In this document: positions 5,475-5,501 of the stretch, in pieces
Numbering within the stretch: position 1 is the stretch's first letter
Layout: each line of letters starts with the position of its first letter
From: Methanosphaera sp. rholeuAM130
GTDB taxonomy: Archaea > Methanobacteriota > Methanobacteria > Methanobacteriales > Methanobacteriaceae
Length of the DNA stretch: 5,501 nt
Direction of reading: 5' to 3'
Assembly (NCBI GenBank): GCA_003266065.1
Contig: MUZY01000024.1
Span: forward strand, 811 to 6,311
Notes under the pieces: model-generated
The model's database searches: none
Told to the model about the DNA's origin: nothing
The model's input: only the letters and a program-made list of their open reading frames with translations
Program-made: the position numbers and the translations under genes

Positions 5475-5501
5475 ATGATGAAATCAAAGGCAATAATAAT
5501 A
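5475..5501 (+). CDS. Start of a probable secreted or surface protein (3'-partial)
   Basis: Nine codons are visible before the window ends: MMKSKAIII. A short basic N-terminus (Lys 3, Lys 5) running into a block of Ile is what the start of a Sec signal peptide or N-terminal membrane segment looks like. Start choice lies between adjacent ATGs at 5475 and 5478; both fit the GGAAGT site upstream. It has the same orientation as the adhesin gene but is separated by a terminator and about 950 bp, so it is probably transcribed on its own. Given how Methanobacteriales cluster these genes, a second adhesin-like protein is plausible, but nine residues cannot show the family. Confidence 0.5.

Overview
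The window looks like chromosome from a very AT-rich methanogenic archaeon of the order Methanobacteriales, most likely Methanosphaera or Methanobrevibacter. The reasons are one huge Asn/Thr-rich surface protein built from GGAIYN-type beta-helix rungs followed by Ig-like domains (the 'adhesin-like protein' style that fills these genomes), heavy use of ATA, AAC and ACA codons, non-coding DNA of only about one-fifth GC, and TATA-box-like promoter elements. The genus is inferred from protein style; no marker gene is present to prove it.

Positions 1-4527 (+ strand) hold one open reading frame already in progress at base 1, so its start and any signal peptide lie upstream. The 1508 visible residues fall into two halves. 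Residues 1-796 are an array of short rungs with a GGA[I/V/L] motif and an [F/L]xxN-like motif, resembling the repeats of chlamydial polymorphic membrane proteins and predicted to form a right-handed parallel beta-helix. Four acidic, non-repeat inserts interrupt the array. Residues about 797-1508 are seven Ig-like beta-sandwich modules; modules 2-4 are exactly 285 bp each, and modules 5-7 are longer and of the type often found near the C-terminus of these proteins. There is no C-terminal membrane helix or sorting signal.

A perfect 21-bp inverted repeat overlaps the stop codon and is followed by eight T's, forming a convincing intrinsic-type terminator. Positions 4549-5474 are about 925 bp of AT-rich DNA with no credible gene. 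They hold four copies of a GC-richer octamer (CCGTCCAT and one variant) at spacings close to whole helical turns, and, towards the right end, two TATA-like elements each associated with a perfect palindrome.

At 5475 a new reading frame begins on the same strand (MMKSKAIII...) after a GGAAGT ribosome-binding site. Its start looks like a signal peptide, so the next gene is probably another secreted protein, plausibly a second adhesin in a tandem cluster with its own promoter. The window therefore reads as the end of one surface-protein gene, a long regulatory spacer, and the start of the next. I see no defence, metabolic or mobile-element genes.
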